The position numbers were made by a program, and so were the translations under genes. The notes beneath the pieces were generated by a model. That model saw only the letters and a program-made list of their open reading frames with translations, did not search any database and was not told the DNA's origin. Source: Streptomyces sp. NBC_01317 (GTDB lineage Bacteria; Actinomycetota; Actinomycetes; Streptomycetales; Streptomycetaceae). From it: a stretch of 64,000 bases of DNA. Each line of letters opens with the position of its first letter. Position 1 is the stretch's first letter. Location: contig NZ_CP108393.1 of NCBI RefSeq assembly GCF_035961655.1, forward strand, positions 4,447,501-4,511,500, given 5' to 3'. Shown here one piece after another: positions 1-9,085 of the stretch.

Positions 1-3000
1 CGCCCACAGCTCGCCGGTGACCCCGGTCGGCGCGGGCTGCCGGTGGGCGTCGAGGACGTGCAGGACGCAGTTGGGCAGCGGTCCGCCGATGGGGACCGTG
101 CTGTTCGGGTCGAGATCGTCGGTGGGTCCCTCGAAGCAGGCGCTGTCGACGGTGGCCTCGGTCAGTCCGTACGAGTTGAGCACCCGGGTGTCCGGGCCGC
201 AGAGGCGGCGCAGCCGCTCGTACTCCGCGACCTTCCAGGTGTCGGAGCCGACGATCAACAGCCGCATGAAGTCCAGCCGGTGGCCGCCCTCCTCGCAGTG
301 GGTCATCAGGGCGCGGACCACGGCGGGGACGAACTCGGCGCAGGTGACCCGCTCGGTGATCATCGCCTCGTACAGCCGCGCCGTGTTGAGGAGCAACTCG
401 CGGTCGGCGAGGACCAGTCGGCCTCCCGAGCACAGGGCGCGGACCAGGTCGCCGGTGAAGACGTCGAAGGAGACGCCGGCCATCTGGAGATGGACGCGCG
501 GTGCGGATTCCGGTCCCGATCCGGGCCCGTGCGGCAGCCCGTACTCCTCGCGCCAGGCCGCGCCGAGCGCCGCGAGGGCGCCGTGGGAGACCCGTACGGC
601 CTTGGGGCGGCCCGTGGATCCGGAGGTGTGGATGACGTACGCGAGTGTGTCCGGGCCGACGGGTGTGTCCTCGGGGGCGTCGGTGGCGGGGCCTTCGGAG
701 TCCCCCGCCAGGACATCGGTGAGGAACTCCGTCCCGGGCACGTCCAGTTGCTCGGCGCCCGCCGCGTCGGTGAGCACCAGGCGCGCGTCCGCGTTGCCCG
801 CCATGAATGCCAGCCGCTCGGCGGGATGGCCGGGATCGAGGGGCAGATAGGCGGCCCCCGCGCGCAGGACGCCCAGCAGCGCGACGATCAGCTCCGGAGA
901 CTTCGGCAGGCACACCGCGACGACCCCGCCGCTCGCCCCCCGGGCCCGCAGCCGCCCGGCCAGCACACCGGAGGCCCGCTCCAGCTCTCCGTAGGTCAGG
1001 TGGCGGGCCTTCCCGCCAGGACCCGCGGCGGGGACCGTGACCGCGACCGCGTCCGGGGTACGCGCCGCCGCCCGTACGAACAGGTCGTGCACCGGGGGCT
1101 CCGGCGCCAGCACCCGGCCCCTGGCGGCAGGGCCGTGCAGGATCTCGTGGCGCTCGTCCTCGCCGAGCATGTCGAGCCCCGCCACCGGGCGGTCGCCGGC
1201 TGTACGGGTCAGCGCCTCCAGGAGGTTGCGGTAGTGCCCGGCCAGCCGGCGGGCGGTCTCGGGCCGGAACAGGTCGGTGTTGTACTTCAGGACGCAGTGG
1301 AACCGGTGCTCGGCCTCGTCCTCGTACGCCGAGAGCGTGAGGTCGAACTGCCCTTCCTCCTCGGGGAGTTCGATGTAGTCGAGGTGGTAGCCGTACTGCT
1401 GCGAGGACACCTTGTGGGCGAGCAGGATGAACATCGCCTGGAAGACCGCCGAGCGGCTGGGGTCGTGTTGCAGGCCCAGCTTCTCGACCAGCAGGACGAA
1501 GGGGTACTCCTGGTGGTCGATCCCGCCGAGCACCGTCCCCCGGACCTGGGCGAGGAGGTCGGCGACGGTCGGGTCGCCGCCGAGATGCGCGTACAGCGGG
1601 AGCGGGTTGACGAAGTAGCCGTACACGGACGACAGGTCCTCGTCCGTGCGCCCGGTCACCGGACTGCCGACGATGATGTCGTCCTGACCGGAGTGGCGGT
1701 GCAGCAGCAGGTAGTAGGCGCACAGCAGCACCGTGAAGACGGTCACGTCGTGGGCGCGGGCCAAGGCGTGTACCCGGGCGCTGAGTTCGGCGTCGAGGAC
1801 GAAGAACTCCGAGGCGCCGTTGTGGGTTTGTACGGGCGGGCGGGGCGCGTCGGTGTGGAGGGTGAGCGGCGGGACCTCGGCGGGCAGCGCGCCGCGCCAG
1901 TAGTCCAGCATGCGGTCGGCGTCGGGGGAGGCCAGGAATCTGTTCTGCCGGTTGAGGAAGTCGACGTACCGGCCCCGGACGGGCGGTAGTTCGGCTGCCT
2001 GGCCCGTGCGCATGCCTTCGTAGAGCGCGAGCAGTTCCTCGATGAAGGTGAACGTGGAGATCGCGTCGGAGACGATGTGGTGGACCGCCTTCATCAGCAC
2101 CCAGCGGTCCGGGCCGCGCCGGAACAGCCGGAAGCGCATCAGGCGGTCACGCGCGAGGTCGTACGGTCTGCGGTACTCCTCGACGATCAGCTCGCGGATC
2201 CCGTCCCACTCCATGCCTTCGACGTCGAAGACCTCGATGTCCGGCTCGACGGTGTCGGAGACGGTCTGGAGCGGCCGGCCGTCCTCCATGACGAAGTTCG
2301 CCCGCAGCACGGGGTGCCGGGCCACCAGGGCGCGTACGGCGGCGGCCATCAGCTCGGGATCGATGTCGGTACGGACCTCGACGGCGCCGCCGATGTTGTA
2401 CGCGAAGCCGTCCGGGTGGAGCTGTTTCAGGAACCACAGGGCCTTCTGATTTTGCGTCAGGGGATGGCGGGACGGGTCCTGGTGGACCTCCACCGAGGTG
2501 TCGTCGCTCTGGCCGCTTCCCGCCTGTGAGGCAAGTGCCTCGGTGCCGGAGAGGAGTTGAGCCGTCAGCTCGCGCAGGGGCGCCCCGCTGAGCAGCGCGA
2601 CGACCGGGAGCGCGACGCCGGTCGCTGCCTGGACCCTGGCCCGCAGCTCCATGGCGAGGAGCGAGTCGATGCCGTACGTGCCCAGGCCCGTGTCCAGGTC
2701 GAGTTGGTCGCTGCTCATCCTTAGGACGGATGACGCGCAGCCGAGGAAGCGGTCCGCGACGAGCCGGGCACGCTCCTCGTCGCCGGCGGCGGCGCGGAAC
2801 CGGTCCAGGTACGCGCTCTGTTCGTCGGGCGCGCCGCGGCCGGTGGAGGTCTCGCCGGGAGTGGCGGGGGCCGCTGCTTCGGCCGCGAGCCGCCGGACCA
2901 GCGGGGGCGGCGAGGGGTACCAGGCGAGGAAGGTCTTCCAGTCGACGACGGTGGCGATCAGGAGCTGGGCGCGGTCCTGGCCGAGGACCCGTTCCAGGAC

Positions 3001-6000
3001 GGCCATGCCCGCGGAGGGGGAGAGCGAGCTCATGCCGCGGACGGCGCGGTAGTGCTCGACCAGGCTCAGCTCCTCGATCATCCCGGTCGCCCAAGGCCCC
3101 CAGTCCAGGCTGAGCGCGGGCAGCCCGCGCGCCCTGCGGTGGTGGGCCAGGGCGTCGAGGAAGGCGTTGCCGGCGGCGTAGTTGGCCTGGCCGGCGGTGG
3201 TGAGCAGGGACGCGACGGAGGCGAAGAGCACGAAGTGGTCGAGCGGTTCGTCGCGCAGGTGGTGGTGCAGAAGCCACGCCCCCGCGGCCTTCGGGTCGAA
3301 GGCGGAGTCGAACGCGACCCGGTCCAGGCTCTGGACCGGCGTGTCCCGTACGTGCCCGGCGAGGTGGAAGACACCACGCACCGGGGGAGCGTCCCGGTCC
3401 CGGTACTCGCCCAGCCACCGTGCCAGAGCGCGCTCGTCGGAGATGTCGAGGGCCGCGTGCACGGGATGGGCCCCAAGGGCCTCCAACTCCTTGACGAAGC
3501 GCACGGCGTCGGCCGCCGGGGAACCCGGATCGAGCCCGCGCCAGGTGCCACGGTCGGGCAGCTCCGTACGCCCGACAAGAATCAGATGCCGAGCCCCGCG
3601 CCGGACGAGATACCGACACAGCAGCCTGCCCAGCGCCCCGAACGCCCCGGTGACGAGGTACGCCCCGTCGGCCCGCAACCGAGGCGGAAAGGGCCGGGTG
3701 AGCCCCTCGGCCCGAGAAAGCCCACTGACGAGCCGCCGCTCCCCACGCAGGGCGACTTCGTCCTGAGGCCGGCCGGGTGCGGCGGGCGCGAGGATCTCCC
3801 GGAGAAGCGCTACGGCGTCGGCCTGGGCGCGGGCGGTGGCTGGGGCTTGGGCTTGGGCTTCGGCGCCGTTGCGTGGTGCGGGGTCGGCTTGCGTGCCGGT
3901 GCCGGCCAGGGCTCCTGCGTCGGCCAGGGCTCCTGCGTCGGCCAGGGCCCCTGCGTCGCCCGGTACGGCGGTGTCGGCTTGTGCGCCGGGGGCGCCCCCC
4001 ACTCCTGCGCCGGTCTGGGCTCCCGTGTCGGCCCGGACCTTGGTGTCGTACCGCGTTTCGGCGTCGGCTCGCGTGCCGGTGTCGCCCCGGACTCCCGCGT
4101 CGGCCTCGGCTTTGGAGTCGTACCGTGCTTCGGCGTCGGTCTGCGCGCTGGTGTCGACCAGCACTCCGGTGCTGGCCCGGGCTCCCACGCCCGCTCGGGC
4201 CTGGGCATGGGCCTGTGCTCTGGTGTCCTGCGGGTACGTCGCTCCGGCGTTGACGTGCGCCCGGGTACCGCCCTGCGCTCCCGCGTCGGACCGCGTTCCC
4301 GCGCCGGCTTGCGCCACGCCGTTGCCCGGCGCCCCGCCGGCGCCCCACGCCCCGGCGTCGGCACGGACTCCGGCCTCGTGGGGGCACGGCGCCCCGGCGC
4401 CGACCCGTACCTCGGCGTCACCCCGGGCTCCCGCCTCGCCCGGCACCCCCGCGTGCTGCGGGCACTCCACTTCCGGTCCCTCCGGGAGGTCCCCCGAGGG
4501 GAGCGGCGGCAGGTCGATCAGCTTCCCCCCGTGCGCGGTCAGTTCCTGGTGGCGGAGCACCCGGCCGATGCCCCAGACGGGCGCGCCGAGCGGTTCCACC
4601 CGGTCTCCTGGGACGGCCGCCTGGGCTCCCCGGGTCACCAGGTGCAGGGCGGCCGGAGCGGCCGACCGGCCTGGGGTGTCCTGGAGGGCCTGGGCCAGGG
4701 CGACCACGGAGTAGGCGCCCAGCGTGCTGTGAGCGTGGAGGTCGCCGCGCCCGGTGTCCTCCAGGGCGGGCAGATCGAGGTTCCACAGGTGGACGACGGT
4801 GTCGAGGGCCGGACGCCCGGCTTCGGCGGCGTCAGCGGCAAGGTCGGTGAGCAGCCTGCGGAGATCGTCCGCGCTGCCCGGGACCACCCGGGAATCCCGT
4901 CCGTCCCGGTCGAAGGCATAGCCGTCACCCGGCCGTACGAGGTGGCAGCGCGCACCGCCCGCGCCCGCGAGCGCCGCGAGGCGGTCCGCCACCCCGCCGG
5001 GCCTGTCCGCGAACAGCAGCCAGGTGCCGGAAGCCGGCAGGCTCTGGTACGGAACCGGAACGGAAGCCGGAGCCGCTTCCGCGTCCAGAGCGCCACCCTG
5101 TGGCGTCTGATCCCGGTCGCCCTCCAACGGCTCGTCCGTCCAGATGAGTTCAGCGAGCCAGCCGTCGATGGTGGGAACGCCCACCGTCGCCGACGCCTGT
5201 TCCACGTCGGCGGCGCGGAAGCCGCGTACGTACCCCAGCGGCTTGCCGTCCTCCGTGTAGAGGGCGATGTCACCGACGAGTTCGTTCTCCGCCCGCCGCG
5301 TGACGGTGGCGTGCGCCCACACGGCTCGGTCGCCGACCGGGGCCGTACGTACCGCCTCGATGCTGAGCGGGAGCAGCATCCCGCCCCCGGACTCCGCGCC
5401 CCCGGACTCGACGTCCGCGAGCCCGGCCACCAGAAGCGCCTGGAAACACGCATCGAGCAGCACCGGATGCACATGGTGTCCGCCGGCACCGCCCGCACCG
5501 ACAGCACCTTCCGCACCGCCGGCCCCCTCCGCACCGCCGACACACGCGGGCGGCCGGATCAGCGCCAGCGCCTCGCCCCCCGTCCGCCAGACCTCCGTGA
5601 TCCCCTGGAACGCGGGGCCGTACTCGTACCCCAAAGCGCTCAACGTCCCGTAACACGCGGCGGAGTCCAGCCGCCCGTCCGCCCGCGCCCGGATCGCCGC
5701 CCCGTCCAACGCGGCGGCGCGAGCGGCCGGGGCGCCACCGCGCACCACGCCGCACGCGTGGACGGCAGGGGTGTCGCCGCCGGTCGCCACAGTGAAGGCG
5801 GAGGTCTGCGCGGAGAGCGACAACTGGACCGCGCGGGGGGCGTCGTCGGGCAGGAAGAGGGCCTTGCGCAGTTCGATGTCCGCCAACTCGGCGTCCGTAC
5901 CACCCGTCAGGGCGCGTAACGCCTGATACGCCATCTCGACGTACCCGGCCGCCGGGAACAACGTCCTTCCTTGGATGCGGTGATCGGCGAGGTACGGCGT

Positions 6001-8988
6001 GGTCTCCACGTCGAGCGCCACCTCCCACGCGGGCTCCGCGGTGGCGAGGCGCCGGCCCAGCAGCGGATGGTCGACCTGGCCCAGCCTGACCTGCGCCACG
6101 GGCGCGGGCTCGGTCCAGTACCGGTCCCGCTTCCACGGATAGCGGGGCGGCGGCACCCACCGCCCGCGCGGGTGCAGTGCCTTCCAGTCGACGGCGCAGC
6201 CGAGGGTGTACAGCGTGGCCAGGGACGTGGCGAAGCGCAGCGCCTCGCCCTCGGCACGGCGGATCGACGGCAGCGCGGTCACGGTCTGGTACGACCCCCC
6301 GGACGCGCCGTCGGCCAGGGGATCCCTCGTGCGGGCCTCGCGGGTCTCACGCGCGGCGAAGCACTCCTTGATGGAGTGCCCGAGGACCGGATGGGGCCCG
6401 ATCTCCAGGAACGTACGGTGTCCGTCATCGAGCAGGGCGTCGACGGCATCGCGGAACCGTACGGTGTCCCGGACGTTGTCCCACCAGTAACCCGCGTCGA
6501 GTTCGGGCCCCTCGGCCCGTCCCTTCCGGCCGGTGAGGTGGAGCGGCACCCGGGCGGGACGCGGTTCGATCCCGGCCAGCTCCGCCAGCAGCTCGGCCCT
6601 GATCTCCTCCATCGCGGCGCTGTGGTACGGGACTTCCACGTCGAGGAACTTGGTGAACACCCCCTCGGCCCGGAGCGGTTCCGCGTACGCGGCGAGCGCT
6701 GCCCGGTCCCCGGCCAGGGTCAGGGCCCCGGGGCTGTTCACGGCGGCGACGGACAGGCGGTCCCCGAAGGGCGCCGCGCGCCGCGACGCCTCGGCCTCGG
6801 GCAGACCGACGGCCAGCATGGTGCCCGCACCGGCGAGCCGGTGCTGCAAGCGGCTGCGGTGCAGGACGATCCGTACGGCGTCCCGCAGGCTGTAGACCCC
6901 GGCCTCGTAGAACGCCGCGACCTCGCCCGTACTGTGGCCGACGATCGCGCCGGGATGAACCCCTTGGGCGTGCCAGAGGGCGGCGAGGCCGACCTGGACG
7001 GCGAAGTTGGCGGGCTGGGCGAGCCAGGTCTGTGCCATCCGGGAGACGTTCTCGTCGGCGTTCAGTTCGGCGGTCAGCGACCAGCCGGCCTGCGCGGCGA
7101 TCTCCCGGTCGACGGCCTCGACGGCCTCGCGGTAGACGGGCGAGGTCGTGAACAACTCGCGTCCCATGGCCCACCACTGCGGCCCCATACCGGTGAAAAC
7201 CCAGGCGGGCGAGGCCTGTTGTCCCTCGCGTCTGCGCCCGCGCAGCACGCGGGGGTGCTCCTCGCCCCGGACGTACGCCGCCAACGCCCGGTCCAGATCG
7301 TCACGCGTCTCGTACACCACGGACAGCCGGGCGTCGTGATGCTGCCTGCGGCAGGCGAGGGAATGGGCGAGGTCGGTGAGAGAGGGACCCGCATCCGATC
7401 CCTGGGCCGTGACTTCCGCTCGTACGGACTCGGCCAGCCTCGGCAGTACGGAGGCGTCATGGGCGCTGAGCGGCAGTACGGCGAACGGAAGACCGCCGGC
7501 GCCGGAAGGCCGCGCGGAAACGGATGCCGGAAGGCCCTCCACGGCAGCCGAGGAGTCCTCAAGAGCCCCCGGCGCCCCCTCGACAGCGGCCGCGGGCACC
7601 TCCCCGGCACCCGCCGGCGCCTCTTCCAACAACACATGAGCGTTGGTGCCCCCGAACCCGAAGGAGTTGACGCCCGCGCGAGCCGGCCCCTCGTGAGCGG
7701 GCCAGGGAGTGACCCGGTCCGGAATCTCGTACGGCGCGGCGTCCAGATCGATCGCCGGATTGATGTGTTCCAGGTTGATGTGCGGGGGGATCAGCCGGTG
7801 TTCGAGGCTGAGGGCAGTTTTGATGAGCCCCGCGATCCCGGCCGCCGACTCCGTATGCCCGATGTTCGTCTTGACGGAACCGACGTAGCACGCGGCGCCC
7901 GGCTCACGGCCGACCGCGAGGGCGCGCGCCAGCGCGTTCGCCTCGATCGGGTCGCCCACCGGGGTGGACGTGCCGTGCGCCTCCACGTACTGGAGGCTTC
8001 CCGGGGTGATCCCGGCCCGCGCGCAGACCTGCTCGATGAGCGCGGTCTGGGCGTCCGCGCTGGGGACGGTGATGCCGTTGGTGCGGCCGTCCTGGTTCAC
8101 CCCGGTCTCCGTGATGACGGCGTGGATGGGGTCGCCGTCGCGGACCGCTTCCGTAAGAAGCTTGAGGGCCACGATCCCCACGCCCTCGGCCCGTACGTAA
8201 CCGTTGGCTCCGGCGTCGAAGGTCCGGGAACGGCCTTCGGGAGAGAGGAAGCCGCCCTTGGTCTCGGCGATGGTGTACTGCGGCGCCAGATGCAGCAGCG
8301 TGCCGCCGGCCAGGGCCAGCGCACTCTCGCCGCGTCGCAGGCTCTCGCAGGCGAGGTGCACCGCCACGAGGGACGAGCTGCACGCGGAGTCGATGGAGAG
8401 GCTCGGGCCCCGGAAGTCGAAGCAGTGCGAGAGACGGTTCGAGACCATCGTCATCATCGTTCCGGTCGCCGTGTGGGCTTCGAGGGTGTCGAAGCGGAGG
8501 TCCGAGAACTGAAGGATCTTGTAGTCCAGGGTGAACGCCCCGACGAACACCCCCACGTCGCGCCCCGCCAGCTCGCCCGGCTTCTGCCCGCCGTCCTCCA
8601 GGGCCTCCCAGGCGACCTCAAGCAGCTTGCGCTGCTGCGGATCCATGGCGTGCGCCTCGCGGGGGCTGATGCCGAAGAACGCCGGGTCGAACTCGTCGAA
8701 GCCGTCGATGTAGCCCCCGCGCCCACCGACGAGCCGGCCCGGTTTGGCCTTGTCCCTGCTGCCCAGACCCGCCGCGTCGTACCGGTCGGCGGGCGTCGGC
8801 GTGATGCAGTCCTTGCCCTCGACCAGGTTGCGCCAGAAGGAGCGGTGGTCATTGGCTCCGCCGGGGAAGCGGCAGCCGATGCCGATGACGGCGATCTTCT
8901 CGGCGGGCGTTGTTGATGTTGCGGGCGTTACGGGCGTTGCGGACGGCGCGGGAGAGGCCGACGGGGACGTGCAAGCTTGTGCTGACAT
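1..8988 (-). CDS. ftdB: Hybrid iterative PKS-NRPS, polycyclic tetramate macrolactam synthase (3' end missing)
   Basis: The open frame starts at ATG 8988 (AAGGAAC ribosome site 5 bases upstream) and leaves the window at base 1 after 2,996 codons. Domains in order: KS about 26-455 with SIDSACSSS (Cys203), HGTST and GHTES; AT about 590-900 with GHSTGE (Ser686) and an atypical VPYHS in place of HAFH/YASH, so the extender is not predicted; DH about 970-1250 (HxxxGxxxxP at 1002, DACFQ at 1180); KR with TGAFGALG and Tyr1937 in NYAAGN; ACP (GIDSLL, Ser2109); condensation domain (HHIVSDA near 2303); adenylation domain to beyond motif A5. The expected PCP and thioesterase lie outside. One PKS module plus one NRPS module behind a sterol-desaturase-like gene is the known ftdA-ftdB layout of PTM clusters: one module builds two polyenes and joins them to ornithine. 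A low-complexity insert splits the KR. Leu1024 is a TTA codon. Confidence 0.9.
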   Translation of the reverse strand, partial: MSAQACTSPSASPAPSATPVTPATSTTPAEKIAVIGIGCRFPGGANDHRSFWRNLVEGKDCITPTPADRYDAAGLGSRDKAKPGRLVGGRGGYIDGFDEFDPAFFGISPREAHAMDPQQRKLLEVAWEALEDGGQKPGELAGRDVGVFVGAFTLDYKILQFSDLRFDTLEAHTATGTMMTMVSNRLSHCFDFRGPSLSIDSACSSSLVAVHLACESLRRGESALALAGGTLLHLAPQYTIAETKGGFLSPEGRSRTFDAGANGYVRAEGVGIVALKLLTEAVRDGDPIHAVITETGVNQDGRTNGITVPSADAQTALIEQVCARAGITPGSLQYVEAHGTSTPVGDPIEANALARALAVGREPGAACYVGSVKTNIGHTESAAGIAGLIKTALSLEHRLIPPHINLEHINPAIDLDAAPYEIPDRVTPWPAHEGPARAGVNSFGFGGTNAHVLLEEAPAGAGEVPAAAVEGAPGALEDSSAAVEGLPASVSARPSGAGGLPFAVLPLSAHDASVLPRLAESVRAEVTAQGSDAGPSLTDLAHSLACRRQHHDARLSVVYETRDDLDRALAAYVRGEEHPRVLRGRRREGQQASPAWVFTGMGPQWWAMGRELFTTSPVYREAVEAVDREIAAQAGWSLTAELNADENVSRMAQTWLAQPANFAVQVGLAALWHAQGVHPGAIVGHSTGEVAAFYEAGVYSLRDAVRIVLHRSRLQHRLAGAGTMLAVGLPEAEASRRAAPFGDRLSVAAVNSPGALTLAGDRAALAAYAEPLRAEGVFTKFLDVEVPYHSAAMEEIRAELLAELAGIEPRPARVPLHLTGRKGRAEGPELDAGYWWDNVRDTVRFRDAVDALLDDGHRTFLEIGPHPVLGHSIKECFAARETREARTRDPLADGASGGSYQTVTALPSIRRAEGEALRFATSLATLYTLGCAVDWKALHPRGRWVPPPRYPWKRDRYWTEPAPVAQVRLGQVDHPLLGRRLATAEPAWEVALDVETTPYLADHRIQGRTLFPAAGYVEMAYQALRALTGGTDAELADIELRKALFLPDDAPRAVQLSLSAQTSAFTVATGGDTPAVHACGVVRGGAPAARAAALDGAAIRARADGRLDSAACYGTLSALGYEYGPAFQGITEVWRTGGEALALIRPPACVGGAEGAGGAEGAVGAGGAGGHHVHPVLLDACFQALLVAGLADVESGGAESGGGMLLPLSIEAVRTAPVGDRAVWAHATVTRRAENELVGDIALYTEDGKPLGYVRGFRAADVEQASATVGVPTIDGWLAELIWTDEPLEGDRDQTPQGGALDAEAAPASVPVPYQSLPASGTWLLFADRPGGVADRLAALAGAGGARCHLVRPGDGYAFDRDGRDSRVVPGSADDLRRLLTDLAADAAEAGRPALDTVVHLWNLDLPALEDTGRGDLHAHSTLGAYSVVALAQALQDTPGRSAAPAALHLVTRGAQAAVPGDRVEPLGAPVWGIGRVLRHQELTAHGGKLIDLPPLPSGDLPEGPEVECPQHAGVPGEAGARGDAEVRVGAGAPCPHEAGVRADAGAWGAGGAPGNGVAQAGAGTRSDAGAQGGTRAHVNAGATYPQDTRAQAHAQARAGVGARASTGVLVDTSAQTDAEARYDSKAEADAGVRGDTGTRADAETRYDTKVRADTGAQTGAGVGGAPGAQADTAVPGDAGALADAGALADAGALAGTGTQADPAPRNGAEAQAQAPATARAQADAVALLREILAPAAPGRPQDEVALRGERRLVSGLSRAEGLTRPFPPRLRADGAYLVTGAFGALGRLLCRYLVRRGARHLILVGRTELPDRGTWRGLDPGSPAADAVRFVKELEALGAHPVHAALDISDERALARWLGEYRDRDAPPVRGVFHLAGHVRDTPVQSLDRVAFDSAFDPKAAGAWLLHHHLRDEPLDHFVLFASVASLLTTAGQANYAAGNAFLDALAHHRRARGLPALSLDWGPWATGMIEELSLVEHYRAVRGMSSLSPSAGMAVLERVLGQDRAQLLIATVVDWKTFLAWYPSPPPLVRRLAAEAAAPATPGETSTGRGAPDEQSAYLDRFRAAAGDEERARLVADRFLGCASSVLRMSSDQLDLDTGLGTYGIDSLLAMELRARVQAATGVALPVVALLSGAPLRELTAQLLSGTEALASQAGSGQSDDTSVEVHQDPSRHPLTQNQKALWFLKQLHPDGFAYNIGGAVEVRTDIDPELMAAAVRALVARHPVLRANFVMEDGRPLQTVSDTVEPDIEVFDVEGMEWDGIRELIVEEYRRPYDLARDRLMRFRLFRRGPDRWVLMKAVHHIVSDAISTFTFIEELLALYEGMRTGQAAELPPVRGRYVDFLNRQNRFLASPDADRMLDYWRGALPAEVPPLTLHTDAPRPPVQTHNGASEFFVLDAELSARVHALARAHDVTVFTVLLCAYYLLLHRHSGQDDIIVGSPVTGRTDEDLSSVYGYFVNPLPLYAHLGGDPTVADLLAQVRGTVLGGIDHQEYPFVLLVEKLGLQHDPSRSAVFQAMFILLAHKVSSQQYGYHLDYIELPEEEGQFDLTLSAYEDEAEHRFHCVLKYNTDLFRPETARRLAGHYRNLLEALTRTAGDRPVAGLDMLGEDERHEILHGPAARGRVLAPEPPVHDLFVRAAARTPDAVAVTVPAAGPGGKARHLTYGELERASGVLAGRLRARGASGGVVAVCLPKSPELIVALLGVLRAGAAYLPLDPGHPAERLAFMAGNADARLVLTDAAGAEQLDVPGTEFLTDVLAGDSEGPATDAPEDTPVGPDTLAYVIHTSGSTGRPKAVRVSHGALAALGAAWREEYGLPHGPGSGPESAPRVHLQMAGVSFDVFTGDLVRALCSGGRLVLADRELLLNTARLYEAMITERVTCAEFVPAVVRALMTHCEEGGHRLDFMRLLIVGSDTWKVAEYERLRRLCGPDTRVLNSYGLTEATVDSACFEGPTDDLDPNSTVPIGGPLPNCVLHVLDAHRQPAPTGVTGELWA
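3815..4480 (-). repeat. Low-complexity repeat insert inside the KR region of the PKS-NRPS
   Basis: About 220 codons encode Ala/Gly/Asp/Thr-rich degenerate repeats (units like GALADA, GAGTRADA) with no resemblance to a PKS domain. They lie between the structural half of the KR (ending near PPLPSGDLPEG) and its catalytic half (starting near the TGAFGALG Rossmann motif). An 18-bp unit occurs three times almost unchanged at 3905-3958. The reading frame stays open, so this is an in-frame expansion rather than decay. Confidence 0.85.
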
Positions 8989-9085
8989 GATCGTTCCTTG
9001 GGTCGCCAAACAGGCGCACGCGAAGGGAGCGGCGCGCCGCACGGACGTGAACAGGCAAGAAACAGAGGGACGGTGGGAGAGCCCG

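Noticed and set aside
2147-4387. A 746-codon minus-strand frame overlapping the PKS-NRPS
   Set aside because: Different frame from the PKS; Arg/Pro-rich with no motifs, an effect of GC-rich codons.
3052-5919. A 955-codon open frame on the plus strand
   Set aside because: It is the complement of the PKS-NRPS coding strand; the translation is Arg/Gly/Val-rich with no family motifs, while the minus strand reads as continuous PKS domains.
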